A stretch of DNA of 64,000 nucleotides from Paenibacillus tuaregi (GCF_900086655.1 NZ_LT575476.1:3135869-3199868); one strand, 5' to 3'; shown: positions 26,675-35,318, counted from the stretch's first letter. A program made the numbers and translations. The notes: generated from the letters alone by a model not told the origin.

Positions 26675-26742
26675 CTCATATATATCAGATGTCTAATACT
26701 ATGAAGCCACTATATCATCATCTTTGCGGTGAATGAACAACA

Positions 26743-26771
26743 AAAGGCTGGCACATTTCGTGCCAGCCTTT
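26743..26771. terminator. Bidirectional terminator between MFS and PL6 genes
   Basis: AAAGGCTGGCAC and GTGCCAGCCTTT form a perfect 12-bp stem with a 5-base loop. The minus strand continues TGTTGTT after the A/T-rich stem base; the plus strand has only three T residues. Confidence 0.75.
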
Positions 26772-26796
26772 AGGGTAAGGATTTAACGGGTACATG

Positions 26797-28320
26797 TTAT
26801 GGAGCGCTTGGACCTACCTCTTTGGTGGTTAACGGATGGTTCACAAAAGAGGAGGCGTTCGAATATTCATCAGCACCCGCATCGTTCTTATTTCTCAATT
26901 CACCGTCCACGTCTTCTTTTACAAATACATAACTGCCTTTGGCATAATCAACAGCTGGGCTGGATGAACTTATCTTCTGAAGCCCGTTTATCGTCATGAA
27001 CTGGGGATTCGTATTCCAGATTTCATCTTTCTTTCGATCCTTGTTGGTCAGTTTCCCCCCATAACCGATGTTTCCTTCAAACCGGGTATTTGTTGTAGCT
27101 GCCTCGTTAAACAAGACACTGCCTGATTTCATTACAATATTATTAGCCACTATGCTATCCTGAGGATCATACTCCTTACCTGATCCAATTGTAATCCCGG
27201 AAGCACTGTTAACAATCGTGTTGTTAACTACCATTGCCCGGTAAACTTTCCATTGGGCTTTCAGATCATCCTTACTTGGATTTGCCGGATTACCCTTGGA
27301 GCCCCCATCAAAATCACCGCTGTCGAGGATAATAGAGTAGTCGGTCAACTTCTCCATATAGTTGTTATAAATCTTATGATCATTACCGTATACCCGAATC
27401 CCCGCTTGTTCCGGTTCCTTGCCATCCCCTAGGAAGAAGTTCCCGTAGAAGCTGTTATTATGCCCATGTCTAGAGGTCAAGCCACCCTTTGATGTCTTAA
27501 ACGTATTATACCGGACCGTGTTGCTGCTGCTCTTGACGGAGACCATCTCCGGCTCGCCGTCCGCATTCTCAAACAAATTGTATTGAATTACGTTGTATCC
27601 GTGAGACAGTGAGATTTTGGATAAGCCGAGACGAATCGTTTCTTTTCCGTTTGAGACCCATGGCCCGATATCATGGAAGTAGTTATATTCAATCACATCG
27701 TGCTGTGAAATGTTCCCTTTCCCATCCCCTTCATACCCGATCAGAGGATTCTTGTCTGACTTGTGCCCGAAATCATTATGGTCAATACGGTTATGATGAC
27801 TGTTCAACCCGCTTACCTGCAGCCATGTGCTTGCGGAACCGGTTGCTGCCAAGGCAAACTGATTACGGGTGATTCGAATGTGGTTTGATCCGTTCAGCAG
27901 CACTCCCTTAGAAGCAGAATTCGTAAACTTTAATCCTTCAATCGTGACATATGAAGAGTCCCTAATCTCAAATGATGTTTTACCTGTAATAACTGCCTTT
28001 CCTAGATTCGCCGCCTTAATTAACACCGGCTGGTGCTCGGTTCCTTTAACATTAATAAGCTCAAATTCCTTAGCCGTATAACTCCCGTTAGCCAGCACAA
28101 TGGTCTGACCAGGCTTGGCACTCTTTAAAGCAGAAAGCAGCTCTTGAGAATTGGATACCTGTACTAGACCATTATTTGCGTCCTTCCAAGGGATAGATTC
28201 CTCCTTATTCCTAAGTTCTAATGGAGCCACTGATTCGGCGGCATAGCCGTGAATGGGTAGCAGCATGATAACCATCCCTAGACAAACCACTTTTGAAATA
28301 AACCGCTGACGAACATTCAT
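26797..28320 (-). CDS. Secreted polysaccharide lyase family 6 (alginate lyase / chondroitinase B-like)
   Basis: A signal peptide (VVCLGMVIMLLPIHGYAAE) precedes a right-handed beta-helix. PL6 features: GQTIVLANGSYTAKEFE at the start, the catalytic lysine region EPEMVSVKSSSNTVRYNTF, and the arginine region GLTSRHGHNNSFYGNFFLG. These enzymes cleave uronate polysaccharides by beta-elimination using Ca2+ with Lys and Arg. Length 507 is normal. It is a lone gene with no transporter or regulator beside it, which suggests scavenging or a role at the cell surface. ATG 28320 follows AAAGGATG. Confidence 0.92.
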   Translation of the reverse strand: MNVRQRFISKVVCLGMVIMLLPIHGYAAESVAPLELRNKEESIPWKDANNGLVQVSNSQELLSALKSAKPGQTIVLANGSYTAKEFELINVKGTEHQPVLIKAANLGKAVITGKTSFEIRDSSYVTIEGLKFTNSASKGVLLNGSNHIRITRNQFALAATGSASTWLQVSGLNSHHNRIDHNDFGHKSDKNPLIGYEGDGKGNISQHDVIEYNYFHDIGPWVSNGKETIRLGLSKISLSHGYNVIQYNLFENADGEPEMVSVKSSSNTVRYNTFKTSKGGLTSRHGHNNSFYGNFFLGDGKEPEQAGIRVYGNDHKIYNNYMEKLTDYSIILDSGDFDGGSKGNPANPSKDDLKAQWKVYRAMVVNNTIVNSASGITIGSGKEYDPQDSIVANNIVMKSGSVLFNEAATTNTRFEGNIGYGGKLTNKDRKKDEIWNTNPQFMTINGLQKISSSSPAVDYAKGSYVFVKEDVDGELRNKNDAGADEYSNASSFVNHPLTTKEVGPSAP

Positions 28321-28420
28321 AATCGCACATCCTTTATGTAAGTGATCGAACTAGTTTTTCCCATCACATTAGACTATCCAAAGTCAGAAAAGGTTACGCT
28401 TTGATGAAAATATTTCCACC

Positions 28421-28617
28421 TATATAAAATGAACTTTAGAATTTCCCGTTCTCAGCTTCGATCCCGAGTGATTCTGAAGAAGCGGAGCGTCCGCCTTTGT
28501 CACCGAAATGCCCCTACTTGGATTCTAGTTCAAGCATTTCGGAGACAACAGGGGTCGTAAGAACACTCGGCATCGCAGCGCCCCTAAAGGATGACTTTCA
28601 TCAGTTCATTTTATATA
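28421..28617. repeat. 197-bp nested inverted-repeat element (MITE-like), copy 1
   Basis: The element fills most of the gene-free stretch 28321-28753. Its ends are perfect 15-bp inverted repeats, TATATAAAATGAACT (28421-28435) and AGTTCATTTTATATA (28603-28617). Inside are two more nested pairs: CCGAGTG/CACTCGG and CCGAAATGC/GCATTTCGG. No open frame of note lies within. Its core (28470-28511, minus strand) matches 30170-30211 at 35 of 42 positions without gaps, so it belongs to a dispersed family. It may be a non-autonomous mobile element or a folded RNA element; no flanking target duplication is obvious. Confidence 0.7.
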
Positions 28618-28693
28618 ACAAAATTTTTAAGGTAACTCAGCAGAATTGGAACACCCTGCCTTCATTTTAATTAGATTTCATTTAAATAAAAAA

Positions 28694-28733
28694 GGATACA
28701 AGCGCCTTCTACCAAGAGTAAGCACTTATATCC
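28694..28733 (-). terminator. Terminator of the GT39 gene
   Basis: An imperfect stem GGATA.AAG.GC pairs with GC.CTT.TATCC, followed on the minus strand by TTTTTTATTT. Confidence 0.7.
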
Positions 28734-28753
28734 AAGTAAATGTTGGCTTTTAA

Positions 28754-30031
28754 CTATGCGCCCAGGTTCACATCATAGCTGGATGAACCAGTCTGCCCCT
28801 TCTGCTTGTTCTGACGATTCTCAATCATGCTCTGAACTGCATAAGCTAGCGGAATCATCATTAGAAGCATGGTCGGGTAGAAATAACGCTCCATCGTAAT
28901 AAAAGGCAGGTAGATAATAATGAAATAAGCTGTAACCGCAAATAAGCTTATAAACCTTTGAGCGCTCAGCTTAAGCATCCTCCACAGCCCAACAATAGCT
29001 AGAGCCAAATAGCCTAAGTGCTGCAAGCCGGTCAGCCAGAAAGGGACTCCCATCACGGGCGCCCAGTAGAACGGGAGAATGACGAGCCGGATCAGCTTCC
29101 CGAACAACAGCCAGGCCCCATAAATAAACGGATGATGTGTCAGCTGATATCTAAATATCATCCAGGCCAATTCCTTCTGCTGCTGCTCACTGCCGTGACG
29201 GTACGTATCATAGATCTGAGGATGGTCCCGGATAAAATCCGCTGGCTCATTACCGTTGATCAGCATACCGAGCAGCAGAGGATTCGCTGACGAGTTCGTT
29301 AGCGGAATAAACTGATGAAAGACCTGGTAATTTCTGATCCACCATGGAGCCAGAAAGACTCCAATCGTCAAAGATAGAACTACCGTATGCTTGAGCATCG
29401 TCTTGAATTTGTACTTCTTCAGCAGCCAGACTGCTCCTATAGCCAGCGGAAGCAGGGCTGCGGTCGGTCTGAAATAAATGGCTGCGGCAATAGATAATCC
29501 CAGCAGGATATAATCACAGACTCTCCCCTTGTCTAAGGCCACAATGAAACAGTACAGAATCAATACGGAAGTCAGCGTGAAGGCCGTTTCCGTCAGCACC
29601 AAATTCCCCGCATAATACAAGGGCACATAAGCAGCAGCCGCTACGGCAGCAATTCTAGCGGCCTGCCTATTAAACAGTTTCAATGAACAGCTGTATAACA
29701 CGGCCACGGTCGCAACCGTCATGAGGGCTTGAAGAACCCGGAAAGCATAAATGCCCGCTTCGCCCGTGCCAAAGATGCTCATTACCCCGGCAAGAAGCAA
29801 CGGCAGCCCAGGCATAATAAATGCGGAAGGAGTCGTTACCGGATTATAATAAATCAAATGTCCGGTCTCCAGCAGATACCGGCCGCTTCGAATATAACGC
29901 ACATCATCATTATCCAGCTTATTTAAGCTTCCTAACAGCAGTGTATTACCATGGATAATCATAACCAGCAGACTTAACACAAACACAATCAAGCAGGTCC
30001 ACATCAGGAACCTATCCCGCTTATTCCCCAT
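28754..30031 (-). CDS. GT39-type membrane glycosyltransferase
   Basis: 425 residues, about ten membrane segments. The first extracytoplasmic loop has the acidic motif LNKLDNDDVRYIRSGRYLLE, followed by MPGLPLLLAGVMSIFG, a pattern of the ArnT/protein-mannosyltransferase superfamily that uses polyprenyl-phosphate sugars. The C-terminal 25 residues are hydrophilic. It lies alone between the two repeat elements. The acceptor could be a cell-wall polymer or protein; nothing here decides it. Confidence 0.8.
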   Translation of the reverse strand: MGNKRDRFLMWTCLIVFVLSLLVMIIHGNTLLLGSLNKLDNDDVRYIRSGRYLLETGHLIYYNPVTTPSAFIMPGLPLLLAGVMSIFGTGEAGIYAFRVLQALMTVATVAVLYSCSLKLFNRQAARIAAVAAAAYVPLYYAGNLVLTETAFTLTSVLILYCFIVALDKGRVCDYILLGLSIAAAIYFRPTAALLPLAIGAVWLLKKYKFKTMLKHTVVLSLTIGVFLAPWWIRNYQVFHQFIPLTNSSANPLLLGMLINGNEPADFIRDHPQIYDTYRHGSEQQQKELAWMIFRYQLTHHPFIYGAWLLFGKLIRLVILPFYWAPVMGVPFWLTGLQHLGYLALAIVGLWRMLKLSAQRFISLFAVTAYFIIIYLPFITMERYFYPTMLLMMIPLAYAVQSMIENRQNKQKGQTGSSSYDVNLGA

Positions 30032-30137
30032 TGTCTCTCTCTTTCGTTACTGATCTAACTCCGTAATGGTAAGTTCAGATCATCTTATTATATCCATTAA
30101 CTATATTAGCTTTTTTCGCAGCAAAAAGACACTGTAT

Positions 30138-30245
30138 AAGTTGAACTTCTCAATTCGATTTATAAGGTAGTATTCCGGTCATAAAGGCGAACGCTTCGCT
30201 TCTTCTGAATCAGACAAGACGCTTATCGCTGCTCGGATTCAACTT
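30138..30245. repeat. Shorter related repeat element, copy 2
   Basis: Bounded by AAGTTGAA (30138-30145) and TTCAACTT (30238-30245). Its 42-base core (30170-30211) matches the core of the 28421-28617 element in the opposite orientation at 35 of 42 positions. The left end TGTATAAGTTGAACTTC resembles the copy 1 end TATATAAAATGAACTTT. It is about 90 bases shorter, so it is an internally deleted or diverged copy. The right end stops a few bases before the Nudix stop codon and could act as that gene's 3' structure. Confidence 0.6.
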
Positions 30246-30253
30246 CGATCTGG

Positions 30254-30655
30254 CTACTTCAGCAGCTTCAGTTCATGCAGCCGGTCAAAAATGATCTGGC
30301 TCACCGGAGACACCTTATCGCGATCCTTATATCCAAGCCAATTAAGCTCCTCGATTTCCGAAGCTGCACTAACATTACCCTCAAAATCCGCTTGATAGCA
30401 GGCCATCTTCACCCGGATACCCTCTGATTTGCCGTGAGCGTCCGCCTCAAATGTGCCAAAGTGTGAGATCGTATCCGGTTTGATCCGGACCGAAAGCTCC
30501 TCTCTAATTTCCCGGATTAAGGTGTCGGCATCCGACTCTCCCGGGTCTCTTTTTCCTCCTGGAATGTAATAGGTGTCTTTGCCTTTGGAGCGGGCCCCCA
30601 GGATCTGACCATCTACAAGATGCAGCCATGCAATTTTATCAATTGTTGTAGTCAT
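30254..30655 (-). CDS. Nudix hydrolase
   Basis: The 23-residue Nudix box is complete: GGKRDPGESDADTLIREIRE followed by ELSV, with the REIREEL metal-binding glutamates. 133 residues is a minimal Nudix domain. It hydrolyses a nucleoside diphosphate-linked compound; the substrate is unknown. ATG 30655 follows CAAGGAGGGC. It is a single gene. Confidence 0.93.
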   Translation of the reverse strand: MTTTIDKIAWLHLVDGQILGARSKGKDTYYIPGGKRDPGESDADTLIREIREELSVRIKPDTISHFGTFEADAHGKSEGIRVKMACYQADFEGNVSAASEIEELNWLGYKDRDKVSPVSQIIFDRLHELKLLK

Positions 30656-30767
30656 TCTTTGCCCTCCTTGTAATATATGTTGAACTATTGACTTACACGT
30701 AAGGAAAACGTGCGAAATGTTCTTTAGAGTTGCTGTTGCTCCCAGAATTCTTGAATCATATTTATTA

Positions 30768-30781
30768 AGGACATATGTCCT
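30768..30781. promoter_or_regulatory. 14-bp perfect palindrome upstream of the Nudix gene
   Basis: AGGACATATGTCCT lies 113 bases upstream of the Nudix start in a gene-free stretch. It looks like a dimeric regulator site. No regulator is adjacent, and I cannot assign a family. Confidence 0.35.
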
Positions 30782-30809
30782 AAGTAGGCCGCTTACAGGG
30801 ACACATTAA

Positions 30810-30833
30810 AAAATCCGCTTTACGCGGACTTTT
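30810..30833 (-). terminator. Terminator of the NTF2-like gene
   Basis: AAAATCCGC-TTTAC-GCGGACTTTT hairpin with six T residues following on the minus strand. Confidence 0.8.
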
Positions 30834-30874
30834 AACACCATTTGACCAACATCTCTATTCACGAGTTAGAAACC

Positions 30875-31258
30875 CTAGCTGTAATCTTCAATTAGAACCA
30901 GTTTACCATCCAACAATTCAAATTTGGACCTGCCCTTTAACTGGATTTGGTCACCAGCCTTTAAACCATTAGGCAGGTCTACTGCTAATTTCCCCTTATA
31001 GTCGATCTCAACCTCTGCCCCGCTCTCCGACTCCAGATAGCTTGTTACCGTCTGACACCGGCTTGAGAATACACCCGCAGACTGTTCAGCAAGTTGTCTG
31101 AACTCCTGAATTCCCTTGGTTTCCGTGTCCATCTCACCGCCAGCAATGTTCCTAAATACACAATCTTCACTCATCAAGCCAATCATTCCTTCCACATCAA
31201 AGGAATTGTAGGCGCTTATGTACTGCTCAATGACTTCCCGATTCGTAGGTTTGTTCAT
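30875..31258 (-). CDS. NTF2/SnoaL-like protein
   Basis: About 127 residues starting MNKPTNREVIEQYISAYNSFDVEGM, then LMSEDCVFRNIAGGE and a VEIDYKGKLAV strand: the cone-shaped NTF2-like fold seen in ketosteroid isomerase-type and binding proteins. The ATG at 31258 has AGGAG ten bases upstream. A longer frame from ATG 31333 overlaps the DUF2164 stop as ATGA and has no ribosome site. Function is unknown. It is probably co-transcribed with the DUF2164 gene. Confidence 0.75.
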   Translation of the reverse strand: MNKPTNREVIEQYISAYNSFDVEGMIGLMSEDCVFRNIAGGEMDTETKGIQEFRQLAEQSAGVFSSRCQTVTSYLESESGAEVEIDYKGKLAVDLPNGLKAGDQIQLKGRSKFELLDGKLVLIEDYS

Positions 31259-31329
31259 TTCCGTCAGACTCCTCGCTATTCTAAATTTAGTATGTAACAG
31301 ACTTTCAAAAAATGAGAGATCGATACCCG

Positions 31330-31581
31330 TCATCTTCGCTGAATCGGTTTTTGCAGAGCGTACAGTTCGTCATCTACTTGACTGTTCTTCTCGAAGATCA
31401 TCTTTCTGACATTTTCAATTGCCTTATTATAAACAGCAGGCCCCAGCTCCCCGATCATAAAATCAATGAGCTGTTCGGCTGCTAATTCCCCAATGCTCTC
31501 CCCACGTTCTTCTTCAAAATAGGTTTGAACACTCCGAATAATGACATCCTTGTCTTCCTTAGGCAGTTTAATCTGCAGCAT
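31330..31581 (-). CDS. DUF2164 family protein
   Basis: 83 residues, MLQIKLPKEDKDVIIRSVQTY..., with the family stretch ESIGELAAEQLIDFMIGELGPAVYNKAI. This is a small conserved bacterial family without known function. ATG 31581 follows TGGAGG. It leads the two-gene unit with the NTF2-like gene. Confidence 0.85.
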   Translation of the reverse strand: MLQIKLPKEDKDVIIRSVQTYFEEERGESIGELAAEQLIDFMIGELGPAVYNKAIENVRKMIFEKNSQVDDELYALQKPIQRR

Positions 31582-31626
31582 TTGGCTCCTCCAATGTTAT
31601 TCATGTGATATGACTATAGGACTGAT

Positions 31627-31740
31627 CTATAATCTTTGTACCGCTCTAATGTGCCCTTCTATAATAAGGATACCACCCTCTTTTAGAAGATGCCATAACT
31701 CTTCACGGTTGGATTCCAAACAAGTATCAAGACAGGCCAA
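31627..31740 (-). pseudogene. Possible 37-codon gene remnant
   Basis: The minus-strand frame from TTG 31740 to TAG 31627 reads ACLDTCLESNREELWHLL then KEGGILIIEGHIRAVQRL, which looks like real protein (strand after amphipathic helix). It has no ribosome site and begins in the T tract of the mnmH terminator, so it may be the 3' end of a lost gene. Family not recognised. Confidence 0.25.
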
Positions 31741-31747
31741 TATAAAA

Positions 31748-31787
31748 AATAAGCTTCCCCCGGCCAACAAGCAGGAAGAAGCTTATT
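31748..31787 (-). terminator. Terminator of the selD-mnmH operon
   Basis: AATAAGCTTC/GAAGCTTATT stem with a partly paired loop, followed on the minus strand by a TTTTTTA run. Confidence 0.8.
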
Positions 31788-31824
31788 TAAACAACGTAAT
31801 CTTGTACCTATTAATAGTTAGAGT

Positions 31825-32886
31825 CTACCCCGTTACTATACTTGAGACTCCTTCCGGCTGGCTGGACAGAAATGAAATCACTGCAGCTTCGGCCTCATCA
31901 AGGTTATTCACTTTAAAAACTACTTTCTCCTCCCCATCATACTGCTGGGAAGTGTAGTCGTATTTCGGGTCATAGTAATGCTCCAGCATTAGCCTAACGG
32001 CTTCCCTGAACCTATCCGCTTGCAGGCAGCGATCAATCTCGGCGGCGATAGGAACATGAATCCGGGACTTGATTCGCCGGAAGGCAGCAATATACTGCTC
32101 CTTGTACTGCTCTGGCTGGTAGTCCTCCAGAATAATGTCCACTCTGGCTTCGAGGGGCATTTCAATCCACAGCTGGGTGCCGTTTTCTTTCTGCTCGGCC
32201 AGGAATCCAGGCATGACTACCTTACCGATCCGCTTGCTCTCGGCTTCATACAGAACGTACGGAGCGTCCTCTAGTCTCTTCAGTTCTTCAAGAAGCAGGC
32301 TGTCAAAGGTCTTCTGATTGTTGGCCTTAAGCCCAATATGACCAAAGATAGAACCGCGGTGACCTGCCATGCCTTCCAGATCAAGCACAGGATAACCTTT
32401 GCTCTTAAGACGGTGCAGCAGGTTAGTTTTCCCAGTTCCTGTATTCCCATGGATAACCAAAGACTTGGGTTTAAACGTAAAGTTCTCCAGCTCTTCAAGC
32501 ACCCATTTACGGTAGGCCTTGTAACCGCCAACCAGCCTGTAGGCGTGAATGTCCATCAAGGACAGCACGGTCGCAGTGGTCCTGCTTCTCATGCCGCCTC
32601 TCCAGCAGAACACCGCTTTATCCCCTTCAATCGCTCCGAACTCACGGATAAAAGCCGGCAGCTTGGCAGAGACGATCTCAAGCCCCTTATCCTTGGCTGC
32701 CTGAACACTGGTCTGCTTGTACAGCGTGCCGACCTCCGCCCGTTCTTCATCATTAAACAAGGGAATATTCAGACTGCCAGGGAGCGTGGAATCCTCATAT
32801 TCAGAAGGAGAACGAACATCGATCACCGTCAGCTTCTTCTTCTGCTTCAGCTCTCTTAACTCTTCTAACGTAATATCTTGAAACAA
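31825..32886 (-). CDS. mnmH: tRNA 2-selenouridine synthase
   Basis: N-terminal rhodanese domain with active-site loop CWRGGMRS, then a P-loop domain with Walker A GNTGTGKT. MnmH uses selenophosphate to convert 2-thiouridine to 2-selenouridine at the wobble base of Lys, Glu and Gln tRNAs. I choose the TTG at 32886 (LFQDITLEEL), which lies seven bases after AGAGGTGGG; the GTG at 32898 is inside that site. It follows selD by 57 bases, its selenium donor, on the same strand. Confidence 0.95.
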   Translation of the reverse strand: MFQDITLEELRELKQKKKLTVIDVRSPSEYEDSTLPGSLNIPLFNDEERAEVGTLYKQTSVQAAKDKGLEIVSAKLPAFIREFGAIEGDKAVFCWRGGMRSRTTATVLSLMDIHAYRLVGGYKAYRKWVLEELENFTFKPKSLVIHGNTGTGKTNLLHRLKSKGYPVLDLEGMAGHRGSIFGHIGLKANNQKTFDSLLLEELKRLEDAPYVLYEAESKRIGKVVMPGFLAEQKENGTQLWIEMPLEARVDIILEDYQPEQYKEQYIAAFRRIKSRIHVPIAAEIDRCLQADRFREAVRLMLEHYYDPKYDYTSQQYDGEEKVVFKVNNLDEAEAAVISFLSSQPEGVSSIVTG

Positions 32887-32943
32887 CGCTAATCCCACCT
32901 CTTGTTGTTAACTGCCTGTTCCACCCAACATCCGAGCCCTAGC

Positions 32944-34005
32944 TTACAGACTTTCGGCCGTTACCTTGATCTGTCCCGGATGCTCCCCCGTGACCTCGCC
33001 AATCACAGCGGCTTCCACCCCTGCCCCACGCAGTTCATCCAGCAGTTGACTGCTCTGATGCGGAGCAACAGAAATCAGAAGCCCGCCTGAGGTTACCGCA
33101 TCACAAAGAATATACCGGTCAATCTGATCCAACTGCTCAGGGAACAGGATGCTTCCTTCCAAATGGGCAAAATTATTCTTCGTTCCGCCAGGAATGAAGC
33201 CACTCTCGGCCAGCTCCCGTACTCTTGGCAGCACGGGAACGTCATTCTTGCGAATAACCAGACCTAGCCCGCTGCCTTTAGCCATCTCGGAAGCATGTCC
33301 GAGCAGGCCGAAGCCCGTCACATCCGTGCAGGCATGAACCTCATAAGGCTCCATGATCTCGGCAGCGGTCTTATTCAAGGTTGACATGACTGATACCACA
33401 CGGGCTGTTTCTTCTTCGGTCAGCTGGTCCTTCTTAATGGAAGTTGTCAGGATGCCGACGCCAATCGGTTTGGTAAGAATCAAATGATCGCCCGCCTGGG
33501 CGGCCGCATTGGTTCGAACCTTATCCGGATGAACCGTTCCAGTTACCGATAAGCCGAATTTAGGCTCCTTGTCATCAATGGAGTGGCCGCCGACAAGCGT
33601 GGCGCCTGCTTCCTTCACCTTATCGCCTGCGCCGCGCAGAATATCCGCCAGGATGCTTTTGTCCAGCACGGAAATAGGGAAGGCTACAATATTAAGAACA
33701 GTCAATGGTTTCCCGCCCATGGCATAAATATCACTGAGCGCATTGGCCGCTGCGATCTGTCCGAACGAATAAGGGTCGTCCACAATCGGTGTGAAAAAGT
33801 CCAGTGTCTGAACGAGGGCAATGTCATCCGTAAGACGGTATACTCCGGCATCATCACTCGTGTCCGTTCCGACCAGGAGGTTGGGATCATGTACCGCAGG
33901 TGGCAATGTGCGCAGAACCTGCATTAAATCGGCCGGACCGATTTTGCAGCCGCATCCCCCTTTGGAGGAGAGTGAAGTCAATTTTATATTTCCAGCTTGA
34001 GACAT
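32944..34005 (-). CDS. selD: Selenide, water dikinase
   Basis: SelD makes selenophosphate from selenide and ATP. The catalytic loop reads SSKGGCGCKIGP, with Cys18 at the position that is Cys or selenocysteine in the family and Lys21 invariant. Other marks are TDTSDDAGVY, GGHSIDDKEPKFGLSVTG and TDVTGFGLLGHASEM. The Cys form needs no SECIS. ATG 34005 follows AAGGAGCTGAGTCAAC. With mnmH next and no selA or selB in the window, the visible use of selenium is tRNA modification. Confidence 0.97.
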   Translation of the reverse strand: MSQAGNIKLTSLSSKGGCGCKIGPADLMQVLRTLPPAVHDPNLLVGTDTSDDAGVYRLTDDIALVQTLDFFTPIVDDPYSFGQIAAANALSDIYAMGGKPLTVLNIVAFPISVLDKSILADILRGAGDKVKEAGATLVGGHSIDDKEPKFGLSVTGTVHPDKVRTNAAAQAGDHLILTKPIGVGILTTSIKKDQLTEEETARVVSVMSTLNKTAAEIMEPYEVHACTDVTGFGLLGHASEMAKGSGLGLVIRKNDVPVLPRVRELAESGFIPGGTKNNFAHLEGSILFPEQLDQIDRYILCDAVTSGGLLISVAPHQSSQLLDELRGAGVEAAVIGEVTGEHPGQIKVTAESL

Positions 34006-34121
34006 GTTGACTCAGCTCCTTAAAGTTAGAATAGGTCATCATCCTACATCATAACGCAGACTCACGAATCATGCAGTACGATTAATTTTACACCAATTCA
34101 ACAATTGGCACAAAAAATAAG

Positions 34122-34150
34122 TTACTTTATTAATTTCCACATGCTATAAT
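34122..34150 (+). promoter_or_regulatory. Extended -10 promoter of the permease gene
   Basis: TGCTATAAT (34142-34150) is a strong extended -10; TTACTT at 34122 is a weak -35 with 17-base spacing. Just upstream CCAATT-CAAC-AATTGG (34093-34108) is a small palindrome between this promoter and selD. Confidence 0.5.
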
Positions 34151-34192
34151 TTGAATCTTGAAATTTACTATAAACGGAGGTTATTTCGCGTT

Positions 34193-35272
34193 ATGTCATC
34201 CCATGCTGACAACTCATTACTTAAAGACAAACGCCCGTCCGGTTCCAAAAAGGTATGGTTTACGATGCTATTCGTCATCATTGCCATTGTAGGACTTACT
34301 TATGTTAAATGGTGGCCTTACTATTTCAAGGCCCTTAAAGCTGCGGCCGAGCACACCATCGGCTCATCCATTCTTACGGGAGATCAGGCTGCCGCACCGG
34401 CTCCTTCGTTTCAATCCGCCTGGGATTATGCCGTGGACTATTTCAAATCCGTATGGAAGGCTGCCGTGCTCGGAATCCTGCTCGGGTCCTTGGTTCAAGT
34501 CCTGCTTCCCGCAAAATGGCTGCTCAAAGCACTTGGCAAAGCTGGCTTCAAAAGCACAGCCCTTGGCGGAATCGCCTCGCTCCCAGCCATGATGTGCACC
34601 TGCTGTGCGGCTCCGATTGCAGTAGGCCTTCGCAAGAAGAATGTGTCTGTCGGCGCGGCCCTGGCCTTCTGGCTCGGCAACCCGGTGCTTAATCCGGCAA
34701 CCTTAATCTTCATGACCTTTGTGCTGTCATGGAAATTCACATTGATGCGGATCGGATTTGGTTTAATCCTTACTTTCGCAGTGAGCTATTTCGCCGGCAG
34801 GCTTGCGGGACAAGCTCCCATTCCTGAACAAGTTCAGGAGGCAGTTGACCAGCCGGACGAGCCATCAGGCTCATTCCTGACCCTCTGGCTTAGAAGTGTG
34901 GGGACGCTGCTCCTGACGATCGTGCCCGCTTACCTGATCACCGTTCTTGTGCTCGGTGCAGCACGGGCGTGGATGTTCCCGGCTCTTGGAGCGCATGGGA
35001 TGAACACGGTTCTGGCCATCGTCATCTTCGCCATTGCCGGTACCTTATTCGTCATCCCGACTGCCGCTGAAATTCCAATTATCGGCACGTTCCTGTCATT
35101 CGGCTTCGGTACTGGCGTAGCCGGGGCCTTGCTGATTACTCTCCCGTCTATCAGTCTTCCGTCCCTGCTGATGGTCTACCGGTCATTCCCCCGCAGGGTG
35201 GTATGGTTTGTCACCGGTTCCGTTATCGTGTTAGGCCTGCTCTGCGGAGCTATAAGCGCAGTTATCTTATAA
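34193..35272 (+). CDS. DUF318/ArsP-like permease
   Basis: About 359 residues, eight to ten membrane segments. The conserved cysteine motif MMCTCCAAPIAVGLRKK and the repeated ALAFWLGNPVLNPATL are typical of the DUF318 permease family, which includes organoarsenical exporter ArsP and YraQ-type transporters. The ATG at 34193 follows GGAGG (12 bases). Substrate unknown. Divergent from selD; a link to selenium or thiol metabolites is possible but not shown. Confidence 0.82.
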   Translation: MSSHADNSLLKDKRPSGSKKVWFTMLFVIIAIVGLTYVKWWPYYFKALKAAAEHTIGSSILTGDQAAAPAPSFQSAWDYAVDYFKSVWKAAVLGILLGSLVQVLLPAKWLLKALGKAGFKSTALGGIASLPAMMCTCCAAPIAVGLRKKNVSVGAALAFWLGNPVLNPATLIFMTFVLSWKFTLMRIGFGLILTFAVSYFAGRLAGQAPIPEQVQEAVDQPDEPSGSFLTLWLRSVGTLLLTIVPAYLITVLVLGAARAWMFPALGAHGMNTVLAIVIFAIAGTLFVIPTAAEIPIIGTFLSFGFGTGVAGALLITLPSISLPSLLMVYRSFPRRVVWFVTGSVIVLGLLCGAISAVIL

Positions 35273-35286
35273 TTTCAACATGTAAA

Positions 35287-35318
35287 AAGGCTCCTCACCC
35301 ACGGGTGAAAGGAGCCTT
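35287..35318 (+). terminator. Terminator of the DUF318 permease gene
   Basis: AAGGCTCC..CACCC / GGGTG..GGAGCCTT hairpin, followed by CTTTGATAT on the plus strand. Confidence 0.65.

Noticed and set aside
28421..28617. Inverted repeats considered as an insertion sequence
   Set aside because: Far too short to encode a transposase and no frame of suitable length lies inside; called a non-autonomous repeat instead.
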